Source: Streptomyces purpureus
Lineage (GTDB): Bacteria; Actinomycetota; Actinomycetes; Streptomycetales; Streptomycetaceae
NCBI RefSeq assembly: GCF_014648195.1
Contig: NZ_BMQQ01000007.1
Span: 1-64,000, forward strand
DNA length: 64,000 bases
Direction: 5' to 3'
Positions 1 through 9,380 of the stretch are shown here, piece by piece. Numbering within the stretch: the stretch's first letter is position 1; the number at the start of each line of letters is the position of its first letter. The notes beneath the pieces were generated by a model, which did not search any database, was not told the origin of the DNA, and saw only the letters and a list, made by a program, of their open reading frames with translations. The position numbers and the translations under genes are program-made.

Positions 1-452
1 CCGATCGCCTACGAGACAGCGTCCAGAGCAACATCAACTACGCTGACACCAGCCGCATAACCCGTGTCCAGGATTCGGGGTCAAGGCCCGCCGCGCCACC
101 AGCACCGGCCTGGACACCCTCAGCCCCGCCGTGACCTCGCCCCACGCGCCCGGCTCGCCCACCCCACCCCCTTCCCAGAGCAGCGCCCCCGACGGATCCG
201 ACCCGGGTGTCGGTGTACTCATCAATGTTGGACGCCGAGTTCGACCGCAGGGCCGCTGTCTCCAACAGCTCTCACCTCGTGCAGGCCACGCCGTTCAGTG
301 CTTGGGGGTATTGGCGCTGGTGATTCCTGGAGAACTGAGGGTCAGATGGTTCCGCACCGCTCAGCGCCCAGCCGGCGGCCTGCTGCTCGGCGCGGGCGCG
401 GGCGCGGGCGCGGGTTGGGGCGAGGCGGGTTGGCCTCGTCTCGCTCCAGCGG
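1..452. other. Stretch without a supported gene
   Basis: No reading frame here has a recognisable family, a good ribosome-binding site or convincing codon bias. The only structure seen is a short tandem repeat of CGCGGG, four copies at 391-414. The stretch probably holds further decayed sequence upstream of the regulator remnant that follows. Confidence 0.5.
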
Positions 453-970
453 ATGTTGATCCGCCCTCTGGCACCCGGAACAGGCCAGCAGCAGGCTGCC
501 CTGCGCATCGCGGGCGCCCGGCTGGTGGCGCGGCCCGAATGGTCCCTGCGGGGCTTCGCCGACCGGCTCGGCCGGCGGGCACACCGGCTTGACGAACTCC
601 AGGCCGAAGGCCTCTCCGTACGGGACTGCGTCGACCGCAGCTACCGCCGCCTCCTCGCCTCGCCCCTCGCCGGCCGCACCCGCGCCGCCCGCGTCTTCCA
701 GCTCCTCGGACTCCTCGACCACGACGAGTTCGACCTCACCGACGTGGCCCGGCCGGTGGGCACCGACCCACGCGGGGCCGCCGGCGCCCTCGACGAACTG
801 GTCGACGCCCGGCTCGTTGAGCCCGTCACCGAGACCACCTTCCGCATGGACGAACCGGACCCGCCTCTACGCGGACGAACTGGCCCGTCAGAGCGGGGTG
901 TTGCGGCCCCTGCCGGGCTTTGTCCCGCACGTCCGGACCGGGGTCCCGTCGCAGCCCGGCCGACGGTGAC
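453..970 (+). pseudogene. Remnant of an AfsR/SARP-type NB-ARC regulator
   Basis: From about 498 the translation reads like the segment just after the NB-ARC ATPase of AfsR/DnrI-type regulators: LRIAGARL, then a helical stretch ending in DELQ, an SYRRLL helix, RVFQLLGLLD and LDELVDARLVEP. The family would continue with FRMDELTRLYADELA. Here FRMDE is in one frame and RLYADELAR in the next, so a frameshift lies near 850-860. The DNA-binding and ATP-binding parts upstream and the TPR part downstream are both missing. I read it as a decayed regulator fragment with no function. The frame change is visible; the family is recognised from memory. Confidence 0.7.
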
Positions 971-989
971 ATCTATCATCACACCGGCC

Positions 990-1015
990 CCGGGCGTCAC
1001 TTGGTGACGGCCCGG
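990..1015 (+). promoter_or_regulatory. Inverted repeat just upstream of the protease start
   Basis: CCGGGCGTCAC and GTGACGGCCCGG pair with one bulged base around a TTG loop. The hairpin ends seven bases before the proposed ATG at 1022, so it could mask the ribosome-binding region or act as an operator. Function is inference only. Confidence 0.3.
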
Positions 1016-1021
1016 GACGGC

Positions 1022-2383
1022 ATGTGCGCTTTCGAACGAAAGGCCAACGGGGACTTGCGAACCACACACAGGCGTCTTACAGGTAAGCGCCGAATATCCG
1101 TCGTCGCCGCGTGCGCGGCGGCGGCGATCGTCGGAGGGCTCCAGCTGTCGCCCGTCGCGTTCGGCACCGAGGAGGAGCCGAAGCCGGCGAGCGCGGCGCA
1201 GGCGCCCGCACCCACCGAGGTGCCCGACGCCCACGCGGAGGACTTCGGTGCCTCCCGCACCGACCACACCGCCTTCAAGGACGGCGTCATGTCCCTCGGC
1301 GCGGCACCCGCGCCCAGGGCGGCGGCCGCCGCCGCGGCCGCGCCGCCGGAGGGCGTGGGGTGGAAGCTGAGCGGCGCGACCCAGTGGCTCCCGACCGGCT
1401 ACACGATCAAGTTCTACGACCAGAAGTCCGTGGACTGGCTCTCCCGCTACGTGAAGGCCTCGGCCGCCGACCTCCAGCGGATCACCAACCTTCCGGTCAC
1501 GGTCGACACCCGGCCGGTCGGCTGGGAGTACGTCCGGCCCAAGGGCGAGGTGATCATCGGCCTGCTGCACCGCCCCTGCGTACCCCCGCCGGACAGCGGC
1601 ACCATGGGCAACACCGGCTGGAAGGTGGTCCGCGACGGGTCCGGCACCGCCAATCTGAGCTGCGGCTTCACCAGCTCGTCCGTGCCCGCCACGGTCACCA
1701 GCGGACACGCGTACATCGACGACTCGTTCTTCACCGCGGACGGCAAGCCGACGGCCGCCATGGGCGAGCCGTACATGCGCAACCACATCAGCCACGAGAT
1801 CGGGCACACCCTCGGGCTGACCCACGCCAATCGCTCCCTGACGCGCGGTGACTGCGTCAAGGGCACCGACTCGGGCCAGTTCCCGGTCATGTGCACGCCC
1901 ACCACCGCGTACATGGACAAGCGGGCCGGCAACTACGTCCAGCAGTTCGATCTCCAGGGCCTGCGGTATCTCGCCAAGAACGCCGGCGCCGCCCTGCCCC
2001 CGCAGGGCAGGATCAGCGGACTGGGCGGGAAGTGCCTGGACGTGAAGGGTGGCAAGGCGGCCAACGGCACGCAGATCCAGCTCTACACCTGCAACGGCGG
2101 CGTGGCCCAGTCCTGGATCCTCCAGAAGGACGGAACGATCCGCGCCCTGGGCAAGTGCCTGGACAACGCCCGTAACGCCAGCACCAACGGCAACACCATC
2201 TCGCTCTACGACTGCCACGGTCAGCCGGCGCAGCGCTGGTCGGTCAACGCCAAGGGCCAGATCGTGCACATCGCGTCCGGCAAGGTCCTGGACGTCACAG
2301 GCGGCCGGACCGCCAACGGCACCAAGATCCAGCTCTACACGGCGACCACGGCCAAGGCCCAGGTCTGGGTCGTCCCGAAGTAG
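1022..2383 (+). CDS. Secreted metzincin-like zinc protease with C-terminal ricin-B lectin domain
   Basis: Secreted protein of 453 aa. The N-terminus has a basic KRR patch followed by a hydrophobic helix, a signal peptide ending near AFG. An Ala/Pro-rich linker leads to a catalytic domain with the zinc motif HEIGHTLGLTH (HExxHxxGxxH) and a following PVMC that could be the Met-turn. About 125 residues at the C-terminus form a ricin-B type beta-trefoil with three repeats ending in QSW, QRW and QVW. Such trefoils bind sugars, so the enzyme probably acts on glycan-associated protein outside the cell. The frame is open upstream to 920, but that part is not protein-like. ATG 1022 is followed by a normal signal sequence, although its ribosome-binding site is weak. 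A strong hairpin follows the gene. Confidence 0.8.
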   Translation: MCAFERKANGDLRTTHRRLTGKRRISVVAACAAAAIVGGLQLSPVAFGTEEEPKPASAAQAPAPTEVPDAHAEDFGASRTDHTAFKDGVMSLGAAPAPRAAAAAAAAPPEGVGWKLSGATQWLPTGYTIKFYDQKSVDWLSRYVKASAADLQRITNLPVTVDTRPVGWEYVRPKGEVIIGLLHRPCVPPPDSGTMGNTGWKVVRDGSGTANLSCGFTSSSVPATVTSGHAYIDDSFFTADGKPTAAMGEPYMRNHISHEIGHTLGLTHANRSLTRGDCVKGTDSGQFPVMCTPTTAYMDKRAGNYVQQFDLQGLRYLAKNAGAALPPQGRISGLGGKCLDVKGGKAANGTQIQLYTCNGGVAQSWILQKDGTIRALGKCLDNARNASTNGNTISLYDCHGQPAQRWSVNAKGQIVHIASGKVLDVTGGRTANGTKIQLYTATTAKAQVWVVPK

Positions 2384-2396
2384 CCCCGGCACACAG

Positions 2397-2432
2397 AAGG
2401 GGCCGGACAGGCTGATGCCTGTCCGGCCCCTT
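2397..2432. terminator. Rho-independent-type terminator between convergent genes
   Basis: A perfect 16-bp stem (AAGGGGCCGGACAGGC and its complement) with a TGAT loop, ending in a short T run. It lies between the protease gene and the convergent DUF5997 gene and can serve both directions. Confidence 0.9.
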
Positions 2433-2466
2433 TCCGCTGTGCGTGAGGTGCGGGCGCGGGCGCGGG

Positions 2467-2874
2467 TCAGTCGCGGGGACCGTTCTCGGCGCGCGCCGCC
2501 TTCTCCTGCTGCTTCTCCTTGATCCGGACCGCTTCCTTGCGGACCTCGGCCTGGGTGGCGCGCTCCTTCTGGAGCCACTCGGGAAGCTCGCGCTTGAGCT
2601 CCTCGATCTGCTCCGTGGTCAGCGGCTCGGTGAGGCCACCCCGGGCCAGGCCCGCGATGGAGACACCCAGCTTCGCCGCGACCACCGGGCGAGGGTGCGG
2701 GCCGTTGCGCCGCAGGTCCTGGAGCCACTGGGGCGGATCGGCCTGGAGCGCGTTCAGCTCGGTGCGTGAGACGACACCCTCCTGGAACTCTGCGGGGGTG
2801 GCCTCGAGGTACACACCCAGCTTCTTCGCCGCGGTCGCGGGCTTCATCGTCTGGGCGGTCTGGTGCGACGTCAT
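2467..2874 (-). CDS. DUF5997 family protein
   Basis: Small soluble protein of 135 aa starting MTSHQTAQTMKPATAAKKLG. It has a helical N-terminal half with AKKLGVYLEATPAEFQ, a PPQWLQDLR segment, and a highly charged C-terminus rich in Lys, Arg and Glu. I recognise it as the actinobacterial DUF5997 family, whose function is unknown. It is divergent from a LysR substrate-binding-like protein with only 57 bp between the starts, an arrangement I remember as conserved in Streptomyces. The AKKLG and VAAKLGVS segments look like two weak helix-turn-helix-like repeats, but I would not assign DNA binding from that alone. Confidence 0.75.
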   Translation of the reverse strand: MTSHQTAQTMKPATAAKKLGVYLEATPAEFQEGVVSRTELNALQADPPQWLQDLRRNGPHPRPVVAAKLGVSIAGLARGGLTEPLTTEQIEELKRELPEWLQKERATQAEVRKEAVRIKEKQQEKAARAENGPRD

Positions 2875-2931
2875 GGTTCCAGGGTATCGAGCATGTGCGC
2901 GACCTCCGACCACGGCGGGTAACCTGGCGGG

Positions 2932-3705
2932 GTGACAGGCTCGGAAGTACCCCCTTCGTTCCGGCTCGCTTACGTCCCGGGAGTGACGCCCACGAAGTGG
3001 GTGCGGATTTGGAACGAGCGGCTGCCCGACGTCCCCCTCACCCTCGTCGCCGTGTCCGCCGCCGAGGCGTACGAGGCGCTGCGCGGGCCGGACGCCGACG
3101 CCGGCTTCGTCCGGCTGCCGGTCGACCGCGACGACCTCAGCGCCATCCCCCTGTACACCGAGACCACGGTCGTCGTGATCCCCAAGGACCACGTCATGGC
3201 GGCGGTCGAAGAGGTCTCCGCCGAGGACCTCGCCGACGAGATCGTGCTGCACCCCCTCGACGACGTCTTCGACTGGGAGACCCCGCCGGGCCGCCCCGCC
3301 TACGAGCGGCCCGCCACGACGGCGGACGCGATCGAGCTGGTGGCGGCCGGGATCGGCCTCCTCGTCGTACCCCAGTCCCTGGCCCGCCTGCACCACCGCA
3401 AGGACCTCACCTACCGCCCGGTCACCGGAGTCCCGGAATCCCGGGTCGCGCTGTCCTGGCCGCAGGAGGAGACCACCGACCTGGTGGAGACGTTCATCGG
3501 CATCGTCCGCGGCCGGACCGTGAACAGCACCCGGGGCCGCTCCCAGACCCCGCCCCAGCCCAAAACCAAGCGCCCCACCACGGGCGGCGCCCAGCGCAAG
3601 CCCGCCTCCGGCAAGACGTCCGCCAGGTCGGGCGGCAAGCCGTCGCGCGGCGGCTCCGGCGCCCCGAAGGGCGCCAAGCGGGGCAAGCCCCGCCGCCGCT
3701 CCTAG
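2932..3705 (+). CDS. LysR substrate-binding-domain protein without HTH
   Basis: A 257-aa protein with a GTG start at 2932. Residues 10-200 resemble the effector-binding domain of LysR regulators (FRLAYVPGVTPTKW at the start, then ETTVVVIPKDH and AAGIGLLVVPQSLARL). The usual N-terminal winged helix is absent. The last 55 residues are a basic Lys/Arg/Pro/Gly-rich tail (ending KRGKPRRRS) that could bind nucleic acid. The gene is divergent from the DUF5997 gene. The role may be as a ligand-sensing partner, which is inference. Confidence 0.8.
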   Translation: MTGSEVPPSFRLAYVPGVTPTKWVRIWNERLPDVPLTLVAVSAAEAYEALRGPDADAGFVRLPVDRDDLSAIPLYTETTVVVIPKDHVMAAVEEVSAEDLADEIVLHPLDDVFDWETPPGRPAYERPATTADAIELVAAGIGLLVVPQSLARLHHRKDLTYRPVTGVPESRVALSWPQEETTDLVETFIGIVRGRTVNSTRGRSQTPPQPKTKRPTTGGAQRKPASGKTSARSGGKPSRGGSGAPKGAKRGKPRRRS

Positions 3706-3723
3706 CCGGTGGGCCGACGCGGA

Positions 3724-6700
3724 TCAGCCCGGCCGCCAGTCGGCGGGGAGCGGAACGACGTCGACGAACACCGTCCGGTCCCGGAGCTCCGCGGGTGCGG
3801 TCGAGGTCGGGGGCGCGCCGAGCCGCTCCACCTCCCGGACACGGAGCCGGAGCGGGCGGCTGCCGGCCGGCATGCGCAGTGTGGCCGGCGTCTCCGGCTG
3901 ATCGCTCGCGAGGGCGGCGGACGGCAGAGGCCGCCAGGATGGAATGTCGGCGGCGGGCGGGACGGAGAGGTCGACCAGGTCGATCGCGCCGGACAGCGGG
4001 GTACCGGAAGGCGTGTGCGCTTCCTCCAGGACGGCTTCCAGACGATTGGGCGGATGGGGCCCTGGTCCGTGCAAGGACAGGCGCAGGTCCGGGCCGGTCC
4101 GCTCGACGACCAGGCGGCGGTCGGGGAGAAGGCGTACCGGGTCCGACACCACGACGGGGGAGAGCGGGGACAGGGTCCGTACGGTCTCGGGCTGGAAGCG
4201 GGCCAGGGCGAGCCGGACGAACGGCCCGTAGGAGGGTGCCGTCGACGGCGGATCGATCTCGATGTCCGCATACCATCGGTCGCCTTCGCGCGTGACGGCG
4301 TAGGGGACGATCCAGACCGACGGCCCCAGATCCGGAGAGGTGAGAGGAGCCTCGCTGAAGCCGGTGAACCAGCTCTTGGCGGCTGTCGGCGCGAGCGGCG
4401 GGGACGCGAAGAGGGGGTCTCTGCCGAGCCGGGTCACGGGGATACCCGGCGTGGCTCCGTCGGCCGCGACAAGGACCGCGAGCCGTTCACCTTCACCGGT
4501 CTCGTACCAGGGGCTCGCGAATTCCACCCGCAGTCGGCGCGACGCCCGGGACCGCTCGATCCGGTTGGACGTGGTCTGGTGCTGCACACGGAAGGAGGGT
4601 GTCGTCGACAGCAGCGTGAGGGCGGGGGGAGGGGCGCTGGAGGGGATGTTCACGGCCGGCTGAGGGGTAATCAGCTGAAAGGCCTCGTCCGGGTCGTCCT
4701 CGTCGAAGTACGCGCGGAAGCGGCTGATCGCCTTGAGCGTGTAGGTCACTCTGCGGTGCTTGGTGTCGCCGAACTCGTGGCGGATCGTCAGGCGGGGCGG
4801 ATCACCGCGTGCGATCGTCTCCCCGAAGAGGTAGGGGACGGTCCGATCGGCGGTGCCGTCGTTCGACCATTCACGCCAGGCCGCGGAGATCTCCAGCCTT
4901 CCGGTGCTGTCGGTGTTCAGGCCGGTGGACGCGAAAACCGGCCGCAGGACGGCGTTGGTGTCGTTCACGGCACGATCGACGTTCTCCCGTGGAAGCTGCC
5001 AGACCAGCGGCGCAAGCGGTCGCCTCACCGCATGGACCAGGTGAACCCTGCGGACGGGTGAGAGCAGCGGGTGCCGCCCGTTGAGCACGGCGACCTGCCA
5101 CTCGTCGACCGGCAGGGGGACGCCCTCCGGCTGCTTCAGCCAGGAGTTGACGGCGAAGTGGGCGATGAATTTGTCGGCGACGGTGGAGGACAGTTCGAGG
5201 ACCGTCTCTTCGCCCTTGGCCAGCCGGATCTCCAGCTTGTCGCCGTTCCAGTCGAGCCAGATGGGAGGGCTCGCGGAGAGCTGGTCGGAGAGTTCGATGT
5301 GTCTGGGGGCTCCGGAGGGCCAGGACTCCCAGGCGGTCCGCTCGGTGATCGGCGTGGTGAGTCCGCCGGCCTCGGCGGGAATGTGGGCGCTGATACCGCT
5401 GGTCGCGGGATCGGGGAGCGCGTCGGCCGGATCGCTTTCGGCATCGGCGCGCAGGGCGCGCTGCGCCCATGCCCACGTGTGCTCCATGAACTGCGGGTCG
5501 GGGTCCTGGTTGCGCGGCGGATCGAACACGCCGTGCTGTTCGGCGAGGGCGAAGGTCGCGGCCGGCGGGTGGAGCGTGCGCCGTTCGACCGGCGGGTACT
5601 GCGGATTGGCGAGATGGAACTGCTGGGCGTTCATAGCGGTGTCGCTGCGGATGACCATCCGGTCGAGGGCCGACCCGGCGAGGAACGGGCCGTCGGGGCT
5701 CAGCCGCGGCGGCTGGATGGGCTCGCTCCGGGTGTACAGGACCGTCTTCGTCGCGTACGTGGTGTCGTCCCGGGTGTCGTCGAGGCTTGGCCCGCCGCCG
5801 GTGAGATCGGCGATCCGGATCCGCATCTGGTAGCGGGTCCCGAACCGCAGCCGCGGCAGAGTGCGGTCCGGCGGAGTGAACTCCCACCGGAAGACGTACG
5901 GAAGCGCCGGCGCGGGGCCGGGTACGGGCCCGGGGGCGTCGCCGAGCAGGTCGACGACGGGTGTCGCCGTACCCCACCCGTCCCAGCGGACCACGACCTC
6001 GTCGGCGTGCAGCCGCCCGTCGGGGGTCTTGACCGCCGCGTAGGGCGCGATGTGCCCCTCCTCCCACTGAGCGGCTGTGCCCAAGGTGATCGGCCGGCCG
6101 TCCGAGTCCTCGACGGTGTAGGTGGCCTCGCGCGCGCACAGAGGATGGAAGACGAGGGGATCCCCGATCCGGATGTCCACCCGGTAGCCGAGCACCAGGT
6201 CCTCGGCCGTGAACTCGGCGTTGGCCAGGGAGGCTCCGGCCCGGCCGGCGGCTATTCCCGCCCGGGCGGTGAAGTCGGACTGGCGGTCGGGTCGGATCAG
6301 CATCAGACCGGGTGTCCGCAGGCCCGGCAGCGCGGGGCGGCGCTCGCCGTCGGCGTCCAGCGCTCTGGCCTCTGTGCGCAGCGCGCGTACGGCTCCGTCC
6401 ACGTCGACCGCGCTGAGCGCCCACCGAGGGGTCGTGGCGCCCGCCCAGTCGAGCAGGCCGACACCCCGCAGATCCAGAAATCCCCGCTGGATCCCGCTGG
6501 ATCCGTCGGCCGGGGCGGGCCAGAACGCGCCTTCGGCAAGGTCGTACTTGGTCCAGGGGGAGGTGACGCCCACCGGCAGGTCCGCGCCGCGGACGCGCAC
6601 GAACCGGGGAGCCGTACCGATGTCGAGGTCATCCACGCGGGCCGACAGTTCGAATATCAGGCCCAGAGCCCGTAGCACGGCGGGGTGTTCGCGCAACATC

Positions 6701-7209
6701 GCCACAGCGTGGTGGAAGTCGATGGCCGGTGGTAGCGGCGGCAGCGGCTCCTCCGCCGGGACGGTCGGCGAAAGGGGGCTGTTCCAGCGCTCGATCCGCC
6801 GGCGGACGGCCGCCTCGCCGTCGGCGGCGGGGTCGGCCAGGATGCTCGTGCACTCCCGGTACGCGGTGAGGACGGCCCGGGCATCGGAATAGGTCGGGCG
6901 GACCTGGGGAGTGGGTTGCTCCTTCGGAGTCCACTCGTCGATCACTCCCGCGCCCCCGTCGAAGAACGCGTGCCAGGCGTCGCTGTCGGCGACGTGCTCG
7001 TACCCCGGAGCACGGTCCACCTCATGGACGCCGTCGGCGGTCTTGACCTCCAGGGAGAACGACGCATCGGCCAGCGCGGCCGGCCAGTCCCGCAGGTCGA
7101 AGACGTCGAGAGAGCCCGCGCCCAGCCGGGGGACGACCATGACGCGGATACGCAGCATCGACGGCGAGAACAACCCGGCGGGTACCGCCACCCACACAAG
7201 GGTGCTCAC
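3724..7209 (-). CDS. Very large uncharacterised protein, third gene of the large-protein operon
   Basis: A 1161-aa protein whose GTG start overlaps the WD40 gene stop as GTGA, so translation is coupled. No signal peptide or membrane helix is seen. The N-terminus (LRIRVMVVPRLGAGSLDVFDLRDWPAAL) resembles the beginning of other large conserved hypothetical proteins I remember from actinobacteria and cyanobacteria. The middle has beta-rich segments such as RFGTRYQMRIRIADLTGGG that recall fibronectin-like or tail-fibre-like domains, and the C-terminus is also beta-rich (LRLRVREVERLG). I do not recognise a catalytic motif. Together with the 929-aa and 721-aa neighbours it probably forms one cytoplasmic or assembled multi-protein system. 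Function unknown. Confidence 0.85.
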   Translation of the reverse strand: MSTLVWVAVPAGLFSPSMLRIRVMVVPRLGAGSLDVFDLRDWPAALADASFSLEVKTADGVHEVDRAPGYEHVADSDAWHAFFDGGAGVIDEWTPKEQPTPQVRPTYSDARAVLTAYRECTSILADPAADGEAAVRRRIERWNSPLSPTVPAEEPLPPLPPAIDFHHAVAMLREHPAVLRALGLIFELSARVDDLDIGTAPRFVRVRGADLPVGVTSPWTKYDLAEGAFWPAPADGSSGIQRGFLDLRGVGLLDWAGATTPRWALSAVDVDGAVRALRTEARALDADGERRPALPGLRTPGLMLIRPDRQSDFTARAGIAAGRAGASLANAEFTAEDLVLGYRVDIRIGDPLVFHPLCAREATYTVEDSDGRPITLGTAAQWEEGHIAPYAAVKTPDGRLHADEVVVRWDGWGTATPVVDLLGDAPGPVPGPAPALPYVFRWEFTPPDRTLPRLRFGTRYQMRIRIADLTGGGPSLDDTRDDTTYATKTVLYTRSEPIQPPRLSPDGPFLAGSALDRMVIRSDTAMNAQQFHLANPQYPPVERRTLHPPAATFALAEQHGVFDPPRNQDPDPQFMEHTWAWAQRALRADAESDPADALPDPATSGISAHIPAEAGGLTTPITERTAWESWPSGAPRHIELSDQLSASPPIWLDWNGDKLEIRLAKGEETVLELSSTVADKFIAHFAVNSWLKQPEGVPLPVDEWQVAVLNGRHPLLSPVRRVHLVHAVRRPLAPLVWQLPRENVDRAVNDTNAVLRPVFASTGLNTDSTGRLEISAAWREWSNDGTADRTVPYLFGETIARGDPPRLTIRHEFGDTKHRRVTYTLKAISRFRAYFDEDDPDEAFQLITPQPAVNIPSSAPPPALTLLSTTPSFRVQHQTTSNRIERSRASRRLRVEFASPWYETGEGERLAVLVAADGATPGIPVTRLGRDPLFASPPLAPTAAKSWFTGFSEAPLTSPDLGPSVWIVPYAVTREGDRWYADIEIDPPSTAPSYGPFVRLALARFQPETVRTLSPLSPVVVSDPVRLLPDRRLVVERTGPDLRLSLHGPGPHPPNRLEAVLEEAHTPSGTPLSGAIDLVDLSVPPAADIPSWRPLPSAALASDQPETPATLRMPAGSRPLRLRVREVERLGAPPTSTAPAELRDRTVFVDVVPLPADWRPG

Positions 7210-9371
7210 GATTCTCGCCGTCCTGGGTAGACACGGGCCAACGAGTCCGCGCAGGCGGTTGCCAGCAGCTTCCCGTCGGGGCTGTAGGCCAGGTCGTTCA
7301 CCGTCGCGGGATGGGTGAGCCGGGTGAGTTCGGTGCCTTCCTTCGTCGTGTCGATGATCGTCACCGTGGGAGTCGGTTCGTCGTTGACGAGCGCCAGTTC
7401 CGCCTCGGTCGGGTGGAAGACGAGCTTGGTGATCGTCTGCGGAAAGGCCAGACCTCGGACCAGTCCCGGTGGGGCGACCGTGAGATCGAACAGGTTGACC
7501 GCGTGGTCCTTGCCCGCGGTCGCCAGCAGGGCTCCGTCGTGGCTGAAGGCGATGGCGGTCACCTCACGGGTGTGGAGGGAGCGGCCGAGCTCTCGTCCGG
7601 TGGCGGTGTCGATGATCAGCACGGCCCCGTCGTCGCCGCCGGTGGCCAGCCTCGAGCCCTGGGGGTCGAAGGCGATCGCCCTGATTCTTCCGTCGTGGGA
7701 GAAGCTGAACAGCTCCGCGCCTGTGGCCGGGTTCAGGATCCGGGTCGAACGGTCCATGCAGGCCGTGGCGATCCAACGGCCGTCGGGGCTCACGGCCACC
7801 AGAGTCACCGGCTGGGGGTGGCTGACCTGCCAGTCCGCGTCGCCCGTCGCACGGGCGAGGCGACGTACGGTCTTGTCCTGGCCGACGGTGACGACACCGT
7901 CCTCCCCGTCGCCGGAGAGGAACGCGACGCCGTTCACCTTGGCGGTGTGGGCGACCATCCACTCTCGGTTCCCGGTGAGGGCGGTGTACAGCCGGACGCC
8001 ACCGTCCGTGCCACCGGTGGCGAAGTGACGACCGTCGGGGCTGAACGACAGACAGATGATCGACCCGGGCTGGACCTTCTCCAGCACCAGGTCGCCGGTG
8101 TCGGAGTGGAACACCGTCGACTTCGCGTCCGGGTCATGGCTCGCCGCGACGGCGAGCCGGCCGAGGGAGGAGGTGAGGGCGATCTTCGCCACCGGACCCT
8201 CGCAGACGTAATGCGAGACGCTGGTGGGGTTCATGTCGTGTACGTGGACGAAACCGGAGCCGTGGCGTGCCGCTCCGCAGAGCGCGAGCCGCCGCCCGTC
8301 CGGGGAGAACGCGAGACTCTTCACGGGATCTGTGCCGTGTTCCCACACCGTTGCGCCGAGCTTGGAGTTCAGCACCCTCACCCCACCCGCCGACACGATC
8401 GCGATCTCCGGGAGCACGGGGTTGAACCGGACCGTGGCGGGGCTTTGTACGGGAGTCTCGAAACGTCGGCCGCCGTCCGCCACGTTCCACAACGCCATCG
8501 ACTCCGGCCCGACCCTGACCAGTCGCCGGCCGTCGGCACTCAGCACGGTCGGGTGACTGCCGAGGATCGGGACTTCGAGTGGTACCGACGCCCAGGTGTC
8601 GCCGGTGTCGGCGCTGAGCGTCAGCACCTGCCGCTCGGTCACGACGACCAGCGCGGTGTCGTTCTCGGTGAACGCGAACTGCGAGACGGCTTCCGGGAGC
8701 GAGATGACCCACCGTGTCGCGCCGGCCGTGACATCGACGAGGACCATGCGTATGGAGTCGGCCACCGCCAGCGATCGGGAGTCCCGGCTGAAGGCCGCCG
8801 GGAGCAAGGGCGAGGACACGGAACCGAGTTCGAGCCGTACGTCACCGTTGTCCGCGTCGAGCAGGAGCGTCCCCTGCCCCGTGACTGCCAGCAGCTTCTC
8901 GTCGGGGCTGAAGCCGACGTGCCGTGCCGCCGCATCCGGGTCCTCCCGCCACCAGCGGACCGACCCGGACGGGGCGGCCAGCACACTGACACGATCGGGA
9001 GGCACCTCGTAGCCCGAGATGGTGCCGGCCTCCTCCCTGTTGAACCGCTCACATTCCTCCAAGTCCTGTGGAGGCAGGTCACTGCAGTCCAGGAACGGTA
9101 CGTAGATGGGCTCGACGCGCCCCAGCCCGCCCGCGACGGCCACCTGTCCCGCGTCGGAGCTGATCGCCACGGACCTGGTGTCCACCGTGTCCTTCGACCA
9201 GCGCCTCTCGCCCGTCGCGGCGTCGAGTACGCCCAGCATCTGGGAGCCGAAGCCGACGGACATGGGATGGGGGCCCAACGCGGCCAGGCTCTGCCCGTCG
9301 CGACTCCACATGACCTGACTCGGCGCGAAGGAAAGCGTCGCCGTGGCCAGGACCTCACCGATCTTGCTCAT
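7206..9371 (-). CDS. WD40-repeat protein, second gene of the large-protein operon
   Basis: A 721-aa protein made almost entirely of beta-propeller repeats with the pattern V-x-x-[LIV]-A-F-S-P-D-G-[RK]-x-L-A-T-[GA]-x-x-D. Examples are LAFSPDGRRLALCG, LSFSPDGRHFATGGTDG, IAFDPQGSRLATGGDDG, IAFSHDGALLATAGKDH and LAYSPDGKLLATACADS. Roughly twelve to fourteen blades are likely, i.e. two propellers. No kinase, protease or NTPase domain is attached and there is no signal peptide. It starts 9 bp after the upstream 929-aa gene, with an AGGAG ribosome-binding site overlapping that gene's stop, and overlaps the next gene by 4 bp. It is probably a scaffold for the two giant partners. Confidence 0.9.
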   Translation of the reverse strand: MSKIGEVLATATLSFAPSQVMWSRDGQSLAALGPHPMSVGFGSQMLGVLDAATGERRWSKDTVDTRSVAISSDAGQVAVAGGLGRVEPIYVPFLDCSDLPPQDLEECERFNREEAGTISGYEVPPDRVSVLAAPSGSVRWWREDPDAAARHVGFSPDEKLLAVTGQGTLLLDADNGDVRLELGSVSSPLLPAAFSRDSRSLAVADSIRMVLVDVTAGATRWVISLPEAVSQFAFTENDTALVVVTERQVLTLSADTGDTWASVPLEVPILGSHPTVLSADGRRLVRVGPESMALWNVADGGRRFETPVQSPATVRFNPVLPEIAIVSAGGVRVLNSKLGATVWEHGTDPVKSLAFSPDGRRLALCGAARHGSGFVHVHDMNPTSVSHYVCEGPVAKIALTSSLGRLAVAASHDPDAKSTVFHSDTGDLVLEKVQPGSIICLSFSPDGRHFATGGTDGGVRLYTALTGNREWMVAHTAKVNGVAFLSGDGEDGVVTVGQDKTVRRLARATGDADWQVSHPQPVTLVAVSPDGRWIATACMDRSTRILNPATGAELFSFSHDGRIRAIAFDPQGSRLATGGDDGAVLIIDTATGRELGRSLHTREVTAIAFSHDGALLATAGKDHAVNLFDLTVAPPGLVRGLAFPQTITKLVFHPTEAELALVNDEPTPTVTIIDTTKEGTELTRLTHPATVNDLAYSPDGKLLATACADSLARVYPGRRES

Positions 9372-9380
9372 CTCCGGCTC

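Noticed and set aside
391..414. Possible regulatory or CRISPR-like repeat
   Set aside because: Four perfect CGCGGG units without spacers are a simple GC-rich tandem repeat.
3724..7209. Secreted adhesin or phage tail-fibre gene
   Set aside because: No signal peptide and no phage structural, lysis or integration genes are nearby; the beta-rich look alone is not enough.
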